The translations under genes and the position numbers were made by a program. Source: Enterobacteriaceae endosymbiont of Macroplea appendiculata (GTDB taxonomy: Bacteria > Pseudomonadota > Gammaproteobacteria > Enterobacterales > Enterobacteriaceae). Taken from it: 64,000 nt of DNA. Positions 10,994-21,463 of this stretch are shown here, piece after piece. The stretch spans positions 360,293 to 424,292 of the forward strand of contig NZ_CP046220.1 in assembly GCF_012571605.1 (NCBI RefSeq). The letters run 5' to 3'. Below the pieces are notes generated by a model, which did not search any database, was not told where the DNA came from, and saw only the letters and a program-made list of their open reading frames with translations. Within the stretch, counting starts at the first letter, position 1; the number at the start of each line of letters is the position of its first letter.

Positions 10994-12541
10994 TTACTTA
11001 CTATTATTTTTAATAGAAAATTGCTTCATTTTAAAACCTAACAAAAATAGTAATATGATATATGTAAGAAATATTAACAAACATACACTTAATATATATA
11101 TAATACGTATTTTAAATGTAGATAAAATCAGCCATCTTTCTGAAATATAATATTTTAATAACATTAAAATAATACTTAATAAAAAAGAAATAATAGTAAT
11201 CTGTGAAAAAAAATATAACCAACCTTTTTGTGGTACATAGATTTTATGTTTTATTAAAGTATACAATAATAAAAGTACATTTAAAAATGCTGCTAAACAA
11301 ATAGCCATTGAAAAACCTAAATGTTTAAAAAAATAAATAAATAATGGACTAATACATTGTGTAAAACATAATACACATACTGATATCTTAACAGGAGTAA
11401 TGACATTTTGTCTAGAATAAAATCCTAATGATAAAACTTTAGAAACTATTAAAAATAGTAAACTAAATGCATAAATAATTAAATTATTTTGTGTCATTAA
11501 AACATCAAAATAAGTAAATTGTCCATATTGAAATAATGCAATTAATAATGATTTAGACAAAAAACCTAAAATAAGGGAACTAGGTACAATTAATAAAAAA
11601 CATAGTCTTAATCCTAGATCTATTAATTGATTAAATTCAGTTTCATTATTTTGTGTATAAGCATCTGTTAATGCTGGTAATAGTACTATAGTTAATGCAA
11701 TACCAAACATACCTACTGGTAATTCCATTAGTCTATCAGCATAATAAATCCATGTAATTGACCCAGTTACTAAAAAAGATGATAATCCTGAATTAATTAA
11801 TAAAGAAATTTGTGTAGCAGATACACCAATAATAGCTGTTGCCATCTTTTTAAAAACTCTGATAACACCATGACTAATAACTGTACATGTTGGTAACACT
11901 AACATATTTAATTGTTTAAGATATATTATTTGATATAATACTTGTAATAATCCACCAATTAATACAGACCATGCTAAGACTAATACAGGAGGTTCAAAAA
12001 TAACTGGGAAAATGAGTATTAATAAAATCATACTTAAATTTAGTAATATTGGTGTAATAGCTGGTACTAAAAAATTTTTCCAAATATTTAAAACTGAACT
12101 TGCTAATGAAGATAAAGATATAAGTAATATATACGGAAATGTAATTTTTAATATTTTTGATGTTAGTGATAATTTATAATCTGTATTTACAAATCCAGGT
12201 GCAATCAATGAAATAATAAAAGAAGAAAAAAAAATACCTAATAACACTACAATCGTTAACATAATTAATAAAATGCCTAATATAGACGATATAAAATGTT
12301 TGGTATCTCTTTCAGTTCTAGTATTTTTATACTCTGCTAATATAGGTGTAAAAGCTTGTGAAAAAGCTCCTTCAGCAAATATACGTCTTAATAAATTAGG
12401 TAATTTAAATGCAATAAAAAATGAATCACTATATATACCAGCACCAAAAATTTTAGCAATCAAACTATCTCGAATAAAACCTAATAATCTAGAAAATAAT
12501 GTTATAATACTCACAGTAGTCAATGATTTTAACAAATTCAT
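10994..12541 (-). CDS. murJ: Lipid II flippase MurJ
   Basis: Inner-membrane MOP-superfamily protein that flips lipid II for peptidoglycan synthesis. 515 aa from ATG 12541 (E. coli 511); the 20 upstream codons in frame are not conserved. The start MNLLKSLTTVSIITLFSR aligns directly. Charged residues important in E. coli MurJ are kept: SRLLGFIRD, the Asp in SDSFFIAFKL, LLRRIFAEGAFSQAF and YYADRLMELP. About 14 hydrophobic segments. Divergent from ribA. Confidence 0.97.
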   Translation of the reverse strand: MNLLKSLTTVSIITLFSRLLGFIRDSLIAKIFGAGIYSDSFFIAFKLPNLLRRIFAEGAFSQAFTPILAEYKNTRTERDTKHFISSILGILLIMLTIVVLLGIFFSSFIISLIAPGFVNTDYKLSLTSKILKITFPYILLISLSSLASSVLNIWKNFLVPAITPILLNLSMILLILIFPVIFEPPVLVLAWSVLIGGLLQVLYQIIYLKQLNMLVLPTCTVISHGVIRVFKKMATAIIGVSATQISLLINSGLSSFLVTGSITWIYYADRLMELPVGMFGIALTIVLLPALTDAYTQNNETEFNQLIDLGLRLCFLLIVPSSLILGFLSKSLLIALFQYGQFTYFDVLMTQNNLIIYAFSLLFLIVSKVLSLGFYSRQNVITPVKISVCVLCFTQCISPLFIYFFKHLGFSMAICLAAFLNVLLLLYTLIKHKIYVPQKGWLYFFSQITIISFLLSIILMLLKYYISERWLILSTFKIRIIYILSVCLLIFLTYIILLFLLGFKMKQFSIKNNSK

Positions 12542-12769
12542 ATTTTTCCTAAATAAAAATAATTTTTTATGTAAATAAATTGTATTAATATAAAAATACA
12601 TAAAATATATTTTTTATATTACTTAATAATAGTTTTAATATTTAAAATATTAAATATAAAATAAATTGTGTAAGATGATATCATAAATAATTATATTTAA
12701 CATAAATATTTTTAAAAGTAACATTTTTATATTTTGGGAAAAACATTTATTTTTTAAAGGCAATAAAAA

Positions 12770-13360
12770 ATGCTTATTCAAGAAGTGTCTAGAGCTAAGT
12801 TAATAACTAAATGGGGTCATTTTATTATAGTTGGTTTTGATGAACTATATAATCATCAAAATCATATAGCAATAATTTATGGGATAGAAAACATTACGAC
12901 TGATACAGTTATATTAACACGTATACATTCAGAATGTTTAACAGGAGATGTATTTTTTAGTTTACGTTGTGATTGTAGATTACAATTACAATGTTCTTTA
13001 CATCTAATTACTAAAGAAAAATGTGGAATACTAATTTATCATAGACAAGAAGGGAGAAATATAGGTCTTTTAAATAAAATTAAAGCATATGCTTATCAAG
13101 ATGAAGGTTTAGATACAGTGATGGCAAATCATAAATTAGGATTTAATACTGATGAAAGAAATTTTGTTATATGTGCAGAAATATTAAAAATTCTAGGGAT
13201 ATATAATATTAAATTATTAACTAATAATTTTAATAAAGTACATAGTTTACAAAAATCAGGAATTAATATTGTATGTCGTATTCCTTTAATTATACAACCT
13301 AATAAATATAATTATAAATATTTATATACAAAAAAACACAAAATGGGACATATTTTATAA
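12770..13360 (+). CDS. ribA: GTP cyclohydrolase II
   Basis: First committed step of riboflavin synthesis, opening the ring of GTP. 196 aa, the same length as E. coli RibA. The zinc cysteines are in SECLTGD and [20 protein letters not shown] and the LLTNN motif are intact. Good RBS AAAGG about 10 bp before the ATG. It stands alone, divergent from murJ, and its last codons form one arm of a terminator hairpin. Presence suggests B2 synthesis; other rib genes are not in this window. Confidence 0.97.
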   Translation: MLIQEVSRAKLITKWGHFIIVGFDELYNHQNHIAIIYGIENITTDTVILTRIHSECLTGDVFFSLRCDCRLQLQCSLHLITKEKCGILIYHRQEGRNIGLLNKIKAYAYQDEGLDTVMANHKLGFNTDERNFVICAEILKILGIYNIKLLTNNFNKVHSLQKSGINIVCRIPLIIQPNKYNYKYLYTKKHKMGHIL

Positions 13361-13373
13361 TATGTCCCATTTT
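13340..13373 (+). terminator. Rho-independent terminator overlapping the ribA 3' end
   Basis: A 13-bp perfect arm AAAATGGGACATA (13340-13352) pairs with 13361-13373, extendable to 15 bp with a TTAT loop, and ends in T residues. The left arm encodes the last ribA residues (KMGHIL). Being symmetric with flanking A and T runs, it may also stop the convergent sbcB transcript. Confidence 0.8.
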
Positions 13374-13381
13374 TACTACTT

Positions 13382-14818
13382 TTAATTACATATCAAATAT
13401 GTTTTTATACTTAATAATAATTTATTGAGAAAAAGTTTATGTTCTGTCTTAATATGCACATGACATAATAAATTCTTAATTTGTGTAATATAATTATTTA
13501 TTTGTGTAGATTTATATTTGTCAAATAAATATTTGTTCCATTCTATAATTTCTATATCATTTAATAAAAATGTAAAATTTCTTGCTTTATATTTTAATAA
13601 TAAAAAATTTATACGACCATCTATAAAATTAAAAATTTGATTTTTATATATATCTATCTTTCTTATGAAATAAAATTTTTTTTGATCCTGCATCGGAAAA
13701 AATTGTTTATATAATTGTGTGTCAACATTATAAATATTAGTTGTTTTATATAAAATATTTTTCGTCGATATATTATATAAATATCTTTGAACAATTTTTT
13801 TAACTCTATAAACATATTGTTTAAATATAACAAAATGTTTTAGATATAATGTAATATTAAATTTTAAACGTTGTATATCATTTTTTTTTAAAATTTTTAT
13901 AGGAATTATAATAGGTGATTTATTTAAATAAATAAATTTTATAAATGGTAATAAATTATCTGATATATCTATAATTTTATAATGATAATATATTTTGATA
14001 AAAAAATTTACATCATATTGCAAATCAAATACTACTAAAATATTTTTATTATATGGATGTAAACACAATGGTACTATACATCCTAAATTATTATTCATAT
14101 TTTTATAAATGGCACTAATATAAATTAAAGGATGTATTGTAAATAAATTTATTATTTTAAATAGTTCTTTTTTTAATCTATTTTTAAAAAAATAATTAAA
14201 TAAAAGCGGTTGTTTTGTTTTAATTAATTTGGCTAGAGCAATAGTAGAATATACATCATTTAATGCATCATGTGATTGGGCATGTAATGATAAATTATTA
14301 ACTTTTGTTATTTCTGCTAAATTAAATATTGGTATATGATTATGTTTAGGCCAAATTATTCCTTCTGGACGTAATACACAGCATGCTCGAGCTAAATTTA
14401 ATATATCCCAACGACTATTATCATTTTTCCAAGACCAATTATATGCATCATAAAAATTACGATAAAATAAAAATCTGCTAAATTCATCATCAAAAGCGAT
14501 ATTATTATAACCAACAATACAAGTATTATGCTGTGTAAAAATATTATTAATATATTTAGCAAATTTATATTCTAATAAATATTTGTTAAAATAATCATGA
14601 TAATTAAAATTATGAATATTAATAGTTTGAAGATTAGGTAAATAATCTGTAGGTATTTGACAATATAAAGTTATTGGTTGTGATATAATTTCTAGGTTCA
14701 TGTTTGTACGTACACAAGCAAATTGTGCAATCCGATCATATATCGGATGTAAACCAAAAGTTTCATAATCATAAAATAAAAAAGTAGACGGAAACTGTGT
14801 TTTTTTATATATAACCAT
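13382..14818 (-). CDS. sbcB: Exodeoxyribonuclease I
   Basis: 3'-5' single-strand DNA exonuclease of the DEDDh family. 478 aa from ATG 14818 (E. coli 475); the frame continues upstream into the tRNA-Ser locus and is not real there. Catalytic residues are visible: Asp and Glu in FYDYETFG, Asp in YNNIAFDDEF, His and Asp in HDALNDVYSTIALAKL. The C-terminal half is much more diverged and Lys/Asn/Tyr-rich. Stays intact alongside recBD, so a sizeable set of end-processing nucleases is kept. Confidence 0.94.
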   Translation of the reverse strand: MVIYKKTQFPSTFLFYDYETFGLHPIYDRIAQFACVRTNMNLEIISQPITLYCQIPTDYLPNLQTINIHNFNYHDYFNKYLLEYKFAKYINNIFTQHNTCIVGYNNIAFDDEFSRFLFYRNFYDAYNWSWKNDNSRWDILNLARACCVLRPEGIIWPKHNHIPIFNLAEITKVNNLSLHAQSHDALNDVYSTIALAKLIKTKQPLLFNYFFKNRLKKELFKIINLFTIHPLIYISAIYKNMNNNLGCIVPLCLHPYNKNILVVFDLQYDVNFFIKIYYHYKIIDISDNLLPFIKFIYLNKSPIIIPIKILKKNDIQRLKFNITLYLKHFVIFKQYVYRVKKIVQRYLYNISTKNILYKTTNIYNVDTQLYKQFFPMQDQKKFYFIRKIDIYKNQIFNFIDGRINFLLLKYKARNFTFLLNDIEIIEWNKYLFDKYKSTQINNYITQIKNLLCHVHIKTEHKLFLNKLLLSIKTYLICN

Positions 14819-14862
14819 ATTATTGTACTCTAATAAAATTATTTTAAAATATAGAAAAATAT

Positions 14863-14892
14863 TTGCATTATATAGTGTATTATGGATACAAT
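14863..14892 (+). promoter_or_regulatory. Putative promoter of tRNA-Ser
   Basis: TTGCAT (14863-14868), 18-bp spacer, TACAAT (14887-14892), ending 16 bp before the tRNA. The -35 match is weak, the -10 match strong. Confidence 0.45.
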
Positions 14893-14908
14893 AATAGTTC
14901 CATATAAT

Positions 14909-14995
14909 GGTGAGATGGCCGAGTGGTTGAAGGCGCATACCTGGAAAGTATGTATATGTAAAAACATATCATGGGTTCGAATCCCTTTCTCACCT
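14909..14995 (+). tRNA. serW: tRNA-Ser (anticodon GGA)
   Basis: Cloverleaf readable by eye: acceptor GGTGAGA/TCTCACC, D stem GCC/GGC, anticodon stem CATAC/GTATG with loop CTGGAAA (anticodon GGA, reading UCC/UCU), long class II variable arm TATATG...CATAT typical of serine tRNAs, and T loop TTCGAAT. The T stem has one U-U opposition and the discriminator base is U, where E. coli has G. CCA is not encoded. The symbol follows the E. coli GGA-Ser genes and is only by analogy. Confidence 0.96.
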
Positions 14996-15079
14996 GAAAT
15001 ATTTTATTATATTAATATTGTTTATTTTTGTACATAATAAAATATTATTTATTTCCCATAATTATTGTGTAAATTAATA

Positions 15080-15637
15080 ATGTTAAATTTTACTAAAATA
15101 ATAACAGAATATGGTTATTTAGTAGTTTTTTTAGGATCATTAATAGAAGGTGAAACATTTATTATTATTGCTGGTCTTTTAGCAAGTAAAAAAATATTAC
15201 TATTTTATAGAATAGTAATATTAGCTGTTTGCGGATCTTTTATTGGAGTCCAATTATTATTTCATATAGGACATAAATATAGTAAAAAAATTTTATACTT
15301 TTTAAAAAAATATAATTTTAACTTTTCAAAATACTATAATATTATTAATAATTATCCTTATATATTTATTTTGATTGTAAGATTTATATACGGTTTGAGA
15401 CTAATTGGTCCAATTATTATTGGTATAACGAATGTTTCTAAATTTAAATTTGCTCTTTTTAATTTTATTGGTGCTGTTATTTGGGCTATTATATTTACTA
15501 GCGCAGGATACTTTTTTGGTGGTATTATTACTACTCTCATAACAGATTTAAATAAAATTATTAAATATATATTTCTTATTATTACTATATTAATAAGTAT
15601 TAAAATAATACATAAAGTTTATTTTAAAAAAAAATAA
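15080..15637 (+). CDS. yohD: DedA-family membrane protein (YohD-like)
   Basis: Polytopic inner-membrane protein of the DedA superfamily, which includes lipid-carrier and undecaprenyl-phosphate translocases. 185 aa from ATG 15080, giving MLNFTKIITEYGYL in line with E. coli YohD. It has the family signature residues EGET near residue 24, the segment RFIYGLRLIGPIIIG with conserved arginines, and GAVIWAIIFTSAGYFFG. Four to five hydrophobic helices. It is the only DedA gene seen here. The precise substrate is unknown; a role in recycling the peptidoglycan lipid carrier would fit murI and murJ (inference). Confidence 0.88.
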   Translation: MLNFTKIITEYGYLVVFLGSLIEGETFIIIAGLLASKKILLFYRIVILAVCGSFIGVQLLFHIGHKYSKKILYFLKKYNFNFSKYYNIINNYPYIFILIVRFIYGLRLIGPIIIGITNVSKFKFALFNFIGAVIWAIIFTSAGYFFGGIITTLITDLNKIIKYIFLIITILISIKIIHKVYFKKK

Positions 15638-15668
15638 AACAATAAATATTCAAATTATACACATGTTC

Positions 15669-17156
15669 TTATATGTGGTAATTTAATACTTTATATACCA
15701 TTTGTATTATACATGTAGGATATATACCTAATAATAGTGTACATACTGTAATTAGTACTAATATAGTATTTATGTAAAGAATATTATTCTGCTGTATATT
15801 ACAATTTGTAACATATAATGTTGATGGTTCCAAATATAAAGTAATGATTATACGTAAATAATAATATAAACTTATAACACTTCCTAGTATTAAACAAATT
15901 ACTAAATACCATAATTTTATATAAATACCTAATAATATAATATAAAATTTCGCAATAAATCCTATTGTAATGGGTAATCCTGCTAAGGATAATAACATTA
16001 CTGTTAAAACAAAAGTATATAATGGTTTATACCAAAATAATCCTCTATAATTATAGAGGCAATCTTTATCATTAATATTATTAGGATAAGAATGTAAATA
16101 TATAATACTAAATACACCTATATTATTTAATATATAACTAATAATATATATACTTAGAGCTGTCAGTGTCAAAAAAGTATTTTGAGGATATTTTATATGA
16201 TAAATAAATATAATTAATATATAACCTATATGTGCTATTGAAGCATATCCTAATAAACGTTTAATATTATTTTGTTTTATTGCCATTAAATTACCAAAAA
16301 GAATAGATAGTACAGATATACTAAGGAGTATATTGGATATAATCAATTTATTAATTTCTGTTAGATTAAAGAATATTAATAGTTTGTATAAGCATATAAG
16401 AAAGGTTGATTTACTAAATGTTGATAAAAACATACTAATTAATGATGGTGATCCCTCATAAATATCTGGAGTCCATAAATGAAAAGGCACTACAGATAAT
16501 TTAAAACCTAAACTAAATAATAGAAAAGATAGACCAATAATATATAAATGTATATTTTGATTATTTAGATTATGCAAAATATAATATTTTATATAGGTAA
16601 AATTTAAAGTACCACAATCTATATAAATTAACGCTATACCTAATATTAAAAATGCAGATGCTATACTAGATAATACCAGGTATTTTATACTTGCTTCCAT
16701 AGACTTTTTATAACACATATTATATATAATAAGTCCAATAAAAGGTATAGAAATTAACTCAAAACCTATAAAAAAAACAATAAAATTATTTGCATAACTA
16801 TTAATCATACCTCCTAAGGAAATAATTAATATTAATAAATAAAATTCATCTTTATTATAAGGTAAATTTTTTAACCAAGAAAATACTATTAAACATGTAA
16901 TAATACTAATTATTATTAGTATCATGGTATAAAAACAATAAAAATTATTATATAAAAATAAATTATTATGTAAAAATTGTATTTTTGTATAAAACTGTAA
17001 ATATATTGAACTTATAATAGTTGTTATTAAACCTATCATGGTAATTAAACAACTAATAAAAATATCACGTTTAATAATAATATTAATACATAAAATCATT
17101 ATTGTTATTATTAATATAGCGAACGGTATAATAGGTATCATAAAATTTATCATCAA
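15669..17156 (-). CDS. nuoN: NADH-quinone oxidoreductase subunit N
   Basis: Antiporter-like proton-translocating membrane subunit of complex I. 495 aa (E. coli 485), about 14 transmembrane helices. The core motif PFHLWTPDIYEGSP and the discontinuous-helix region GYASIAHIGYILI are conserved. Last gene of the nuo operon. It lies convergent with the DedA gene, 31 bp apart, with no strong terminator visible between them. The N-terminal start could be 5 codons later. Confidence 0.96.
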   Translation of the reverse strand: MMINFMIPIIPFAILIITIMILCINIIIKRDIFISCLITMIGLITTIISSIYLQFYTKIQFLHNNLFLYNNFYCFYTMILIIISIITCLIVFSWLKNLPYNKDEFYLLILIISLGGMINSYANNFIVFFIGFELISIPFIGLIIYNMCYKKSMEASIKYLVLSSIASAFLILGIALIYIDCGTLNFTYIKYYILHNLNNQNIHLYIIGLSFLLFSLGFKLSVVPFHLWTPDIYEGSPSLISMFLSTFSKSTFLICLYKLLIFFNLTEINKLIISNILLSISVLSILFGNLMAIKQNNIKRLLGYASIAHIGYILIIFIYHIKYPQNTFLTLTALSIYIISYILNNIGVFSIIYLHSYPNNINDKDCLYNYRGLFWYKPLYTFVLTVMLLSLAGLPITIGFIAKFYIILLGIYIKLWYLVICLILGSVISLYYYLRIIITLYLEPSTLYVTNCNIQQNNILYINTILVLITVCTLLLGIYPTCIIQMVYKVLNYHI

Positions 17157-17208
17157 ATATTATTAAATTAGTTAAAATGTTATTTTTAAAAATATATTTT
17201 GTATATCA

Positions 17209-18699
17209 TTAATAAGAATAAATATTATTAATAATATTATAAGAAAGATTTAAAATAGGTTGAGGATAAAAACCTATAATAAGTGTTAGTAAACATAACA
17301 TGAACATTATAATTTTTTCTCTTAAAAATATTTTATATATTTTTTTTTGTTGCATTATATATGTACCAAAAAATATTTTTTGCATCATATTTAAAGAATA
17401 AATACTTGCCAATAATAGACCTGATGTTGCTATAGTAGCAGCAATTGGATATTTCCCAAAAGTACCTAATAAAATTAAAAATTCTCCTATAAAATTTCCT
17501 GTGCCAGGAATACCTAAACTTGCTAAACAAAAAAATAAAAAGTAAGCTGGTAAAATACCCATTTTATTCCATAAACCACCCATATGTATAATATTACGCG
17601 TTTTTAAACGCTCATATATTTGACCACATAAAATAAATTGTGCTGCAGCTGTTATTCCATGAGATATCATTTGTATGATGATTCCTTGATAAGATATTTT
17701 ATTATGACTATAAATACCTATTAAAATAAATCCCATATGTGCAATAGATGTATAAGCAATTATTCTTTTAATATCAATTTGTATACATGCCATACAAGAA
17801 CCATAAATAATCCCTATTATTCCTAATATGATAGGACAAATAGCAAAATGTAATGAAGCATAAGGACATAAAGGTAACACAAAACGTAATAAACCATATG
17901 CTGCAGTTTTTAATAATATTCCTGCTAAATCTACAGATCCAGCAGTTGGCGCTTGACTATGTGCATCTGGTAACCAGCCATGAAATGGCACAATAGGCAT
18001 TTTCACAGCAAAAGCGATGAAAAAACATATCATAATTATATATTCCATGACTAATGATTTTGGTGTATATAATAAATCATTATACTCAAATGTGAGTTGT
18101 CCTGTATTTTGTTGATGTATAATAACTAATAATATAATAGCAATTATTAAAAAAAAACCACCGGTTTGTGTATATATAAAAAATTTTGTTGCTGCTCTTA
18201 TGCGACTTAAATAATTAATAGCATTATGTCCCCATAACGATATAAGAAAATACATAGGTATTAACATAACTTCCCAAAATAAAAAAAATAAAAACATATC
18301 TATAGATAAAAACACACCAATAACACCACTTAAAATCCATAACAAATTTAAATGAAATAAGCCATGCAATTTATTTATTTCATTCCACGAACATAATACA
18401 GCTACTGTACCTAACAGTCCTGTTAATATAATCATTATTAATGATAATCCATCTATTGATAAATGGAAAAAAATTCCTAAATTTGGTATCCAAGATCGAA
18501 TAAAATCATTTTCCCATATATGATACTTATCATGTATGGGTGGGTTATAATATATAAATAATTTAAATAATGCCGTAATAAAAACTATACTAATAGTAAT
18601 TAAAGAAAGCCAACGTGGAAATTTATAATTAATTTTTTCACTTTGCCAACAAATTAATCCACCTAAAAATGGAATTAAGATTAACCAAGGTAATAACAT
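17209..18699 (-). CDS. nuoM: NADH-quinone oxidoreductase subunit M
   Basis: Antiporter-like proton pump subunit of complex I. 496 aa (E. coli 509). It starts MLLPWLILIPFLGGLICW as in E. coli. The conserved Glu in FWEVMLIPMYFL and the helix-7/8 motif VPFHGWLPDAHSQAPTAGS are intact. 52 bp upstream of nuoN and 24 bp after nuoL. Confidence 0.97.
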   Translation of the reverse strand: MLLPWLILIPFLGGLICWQSEKINYKFPRWLSLITISIVFITALFKLFIYYNPPIHDKYHIWENDFIRSWIPNLGIFFHLSIDGLSLIMIILTGLLGTVAVLCSWNEINKLHGLFHLNLLWILSGVIGVFLSIDMFLFFLFWEVMLIPMYFLISLWGHNAINYLSRIRAATKFFIYTQTGGFFLIIAIILLVIIHQQNTGQLTFEYNDLLYTPKSLVMEYIIMICFFIAFAVKMPIVPFHGWLPDAHSQAPTAGSVDLAGILLKTAAYGLLRFVLPLCPYASLHFAICPIILGIIGIIYGSCMACIQIDIKRIIAYTSIAHMGFILIGIYSHNKISYQGIIIQMISHGITAAAQFILCGQIYERLKTRNIIHMGGLWNKMGILPAYFLFFCLASLGIPGTGNFIGEFLILLGTFGKYPIAATIATSGLLLASIYSLNMMQKIFFGTYIMQQKKIYKIFLREKIIMFMLCLLTLIIGFYPQPILNLSYNIINNIYSY

Positions 18700-18723
18700 A
18701 GTATTTCCCTAAAAATATTTATA

Positions 18724-20607
18724 TTATTTTAGTAATATTTTATTTATTATAATGAATAATAATATAATAATATTACCAGCATACATAAAAGATATATAAT
18801 AACAAATATTACCATTTTGGTTTTTTAATAACATATCACTGATTTTATATAAAATATTTATTATTATATCAATATATTTTGTAATTGGATCATTTTTTAT
18901 ATATAAAAGAATCTTCAAAAAATTATCTCCTATAATTTTTTGATAGAACATATCTATATAACAACCATGTAAAAAAAAATTTTTTATAAAGTATATTTTT
19001 TTTATTATATTATTTTTAGAATATTGATATATTTTTTGTTGATATCTACTATATAAAATATATACTATAAAACCACTTAATATAATAATTAATGATATGA
19101 ATTCTAATATATGATATAAATGATTGTTTTTTATAAAATTTTGTTGTGGACTAATAATATTTGTATGTAACGGTAAAAATATTTTACTAATTCCGGTAGT
19201 TAATATAGTTAATATAGTCAATGGAAAATAATATGTAAATGAATATTCTAATTTCGAATAATGTTTAATATGATTTTTAGTACTATAAAAAATTATATAA
19301 AACATTCTAGTTGTATATAATGATGTTATAAAACTGCCACATAAACCTAATATAGTTAAATAGAGATGATTATGTACATAAGCTTCGTATAAAATTTTTT
19401 CTTTTGTAAAACCACTTAAAGTTATAATAGGTATTGATATTAATGATATACTACCGAATAAAAAAACATAGTATAAAAAATATAAATGTTTTTTTAAACC
19501 TTGCATATAAAATATATTTTGTTCATTACAACAAAACATAATAATGGATGCAGCACATAAAAATAATAATGCTTTAAAAAAAGCATGTGCTATAATATGA
19601 AAGATAGCTGCATTCCACGAACATATACCTAATGCTAAAAACATATACCCTAATTGACTCATAGTCGAATAAGCTAATATATATTTAATATTAGTTTGTA
19701 CTAAAGCACAACAACCAGATAATAATAATGTTATTATGCCAATAACACTTATATATGTTAGTATACTGTCAGAAAATATAAATATAATGTTATTACGTAA
19801 TATTAAATATATTCCTGCAGTTACCATAGTTGCGGCATGAATTAAAGCAGATGCAGGCGTAGGTCCCGCCATAGCATTAATTAACCAAGTATTTAAAGGA
19901 TACTGAACAGACTTACCTAATGCACCAATTAATAATGTTATAGCAATAAATTTTAAATGATATGTATTATAGTACATATATGATGATGTAATTAATATGA
20001 CAATTTTATGAAAATTAAAGGTTCGAAAAATATAAAAAATATACATCATACTAATCACTAAAAAAATATCACTAAATCTAGTAATTAAAAAAGCTTTAAT
20101 TGCAGAATATCCATTATATTTATTACGATAAAAAAATCCTATTAATAAATAGGAACATATTCCTACTCCTTCCCAACCAAAAAACATTATTAATAAATTA
20201 TCTGCTAAAACTAACAATAACATACTAATCATAAATAAATTGGTATAGATAAAAAATCTAGCATATTCATTTTTTTTATATTGATATATATACCATATAG
20301 AATATATATGTATTAATAATCCTACGCCCAAAGTAATAAATAACATACTTATCGTTAACATATCTATATTTAAATTTAAATTAACATTTAAATAATCAAT
20401 ATTAATAATTTTCCATAAATGCTGATTATATGTAATATAATGATTCTTTATAAATGAATAACTATTAATTATAGTCATAATTAAACTTAAACTAATAGAT
20501 CCTATGCTAATGATAGCAATATGTTTTTTACTTAAAAAATAAGTAAAACAAAGTAAAATTATAAAACTAATAATAGGAATTAAAATAATTAAATAAAGTA
20601 ATTTCAT
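18724..20607 (-). CDS. nuoL: NADH-quinone oxidoreductase subunit L
   Basis: Largest antiporter-like subunit of complex I, with the long lateral C-terminal helix. 627 aa (E. coli 613). FFGWEGVGICSYLLIGF, MAGPTPASALIHAATMVTAG and the AYSTMSQLGYM helix are conserved. The C-terminal third is more diverged but keeps the hydrophobic pattern. The start overlaps the nuoK stop by 4 bp. Confidence 0.97.
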   Translation of the reverse strand: MKLLYLIILIPIISFIILLCFTYFLSKKHIAIISIGSISLSLIMTIINSYSFIKNHYITYNQHLWKIINIDYLNVNLNLNIDMLTISMLFITLGVGLLIHIYSIWYIYQYKKNEYARFFIYTNLFMISMLLLVLADNLLIMFFGWEGVGICSYLLIGFFYRNKYNGYSAIKAFLITRFSDIFLVISMMYIFYIFRTFNFHKIVILITSSYMYYNTYHLKFIAITLLIGALGKSVQYPLNTWLINAMAGPTPASALIHAATMVTAGIYLILRNNIIFIFSDSILTYISVIGIITLLLSGCCALVQTNIKYILAYSTMSQLGYMFLALGICSWNAAIFHIIAHAFFKALLFLCAASIIMFCCNEQNIFYMQGLKKHLYFLYYVFLFGSISLISIPIITLSGFTKEKILYEAYVHNHLYLTILGLCGSFITSLYTTRMFYIIFYSTKNHIKHYSKLEYSFTYYFPLTILTILTTGISKIFLPLHTNIISPQQNFIKNNHLYHILEFISLIIILSGFIVYILYSRYQQKIYQYSKNNIIKKIYFIKNFFLHGCYIDMFYQKIIGDNFLKILLYIKNDPITKYIDIIINILYKISDMLLKNQNGNICYYISFMYAGNIIILLFIIINKILLK

Positions 20608-20906
20608 CCATTTAACTCACTAATTGAATTAATATTCATTGTATGTTTACGATAATATAATAACATCAATAATGTTAATCCTATACAGCTTTCAATAGCA
20701 GAAATACTTATAGATAATATATACATTATTTCCCCTTCTATTTGTTGCCAATAATTTCCTGCTATAACACATGTAAATGCGGCTATATTTAACATAATTT
20801 CTGTTAAAATTAAAATATATAAAATATTATGCCTAATAATTAGGCCAGTAAAACTAATTATAAATATAATTAGTAGTATTACTAATATATAATATAAAGA
20901 GATCAT
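20604..20906 (-). CDS. nuoK: NADH-quinone oxidoreductase subunit K
   Basis: Small three-helix membrane subunit of complex I. 100 aa, same as E. coli. The two buried glutamates are present: one in LTEIMLNIA and one in SAIESCIGL. Overlaps nuoL by 4 bp, 28 bp after nuoJ. Confidence 0.97.
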   Translation of the reverse strand: MISLYYILVILLIIFIISFTGLIIRHNILYILILTEIMLNIAAFTCVIAGNYWQQIEGEIMYILSISISAIESCIGLTLLMLLYYRKHTMNINSISELNG

Positions 20907-20934
20907 ATGTTTTTTTTCGTATAAAATGATAAAA

Positions 20935-21435
20935 TTATTTATTAAGATTATTACCTATATGATTAACAATTACAATGCCAGATAAAAGGACTATTGAAAT
21001 TAATTCAACAATAATATTATATTTGGTGAATAAATAAATACCAAGATGAGTTAAATCGTTAATATGATAAAATAAATATTTATTATTATATTCTTGAAAA
21101 ATTATAATACATAAACTAATTAAAAATATTATAGCCATAAATAATAATAGACAAAGTAAATAAGGTTTCATTAATAATGTTTGTTTTTCTAATATAATAT
21201 TATTTTTATAATTACATAACATAATAATAAAAATAAATAATATGACAATAGCGCCAGCATAAATAATTATTTCTATAGAACCAATAAAAAAATTACCTAA
21301 AACAAAGAACATACCAGCTATAGTAAACAATATAGCTAAAAAATATAATAATGTATTAATAGCATTCATGCTAAAAATAATAAGTATAGTAAATATAATT
21401 GACATCATACTTAAAATATAAAAAAATATTTTCAT
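20935..21435 (-). CDS. nuoJ: NADH-quinone oxidoreductase subunit J
   Basis: Five-helix membrane subunit of complex I. 166 aa (E. coli 184, shorter at the C-terminus). The conserved segment IEIIIYAGAIVILFIFIIML, which holds the pi-bulge helix, is unchanged in character. Lies between nuoI and nuoK. Confidence 0.95.
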   Translation of the reverse strand: MKIFFYILSMMSIIFTILIIFSMNAINTLLYFLAILFTIAGMFFVLGNFFIGSIEIIIYAGAIVILFIFIIMLCNYKNNIILEKQTLLMKPYLLCLLLFMAIIFLISLCIIIFQEYNNKYLFYHINDLTHLGIYLFTKYNIIVELISIVLLSGIVIVNHIGNNLNK

Positions 21436-21463
21436 TATAAAACCTTTTTTATCTTATGTCTTT

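Noticed and set aside
14819-14938. Longer N-terminus of sbcB
   Set aside because: The extension runs into the tRNA-Ser gene on the opposite strand; the exonuclease fold starts at the ATG at 14818.
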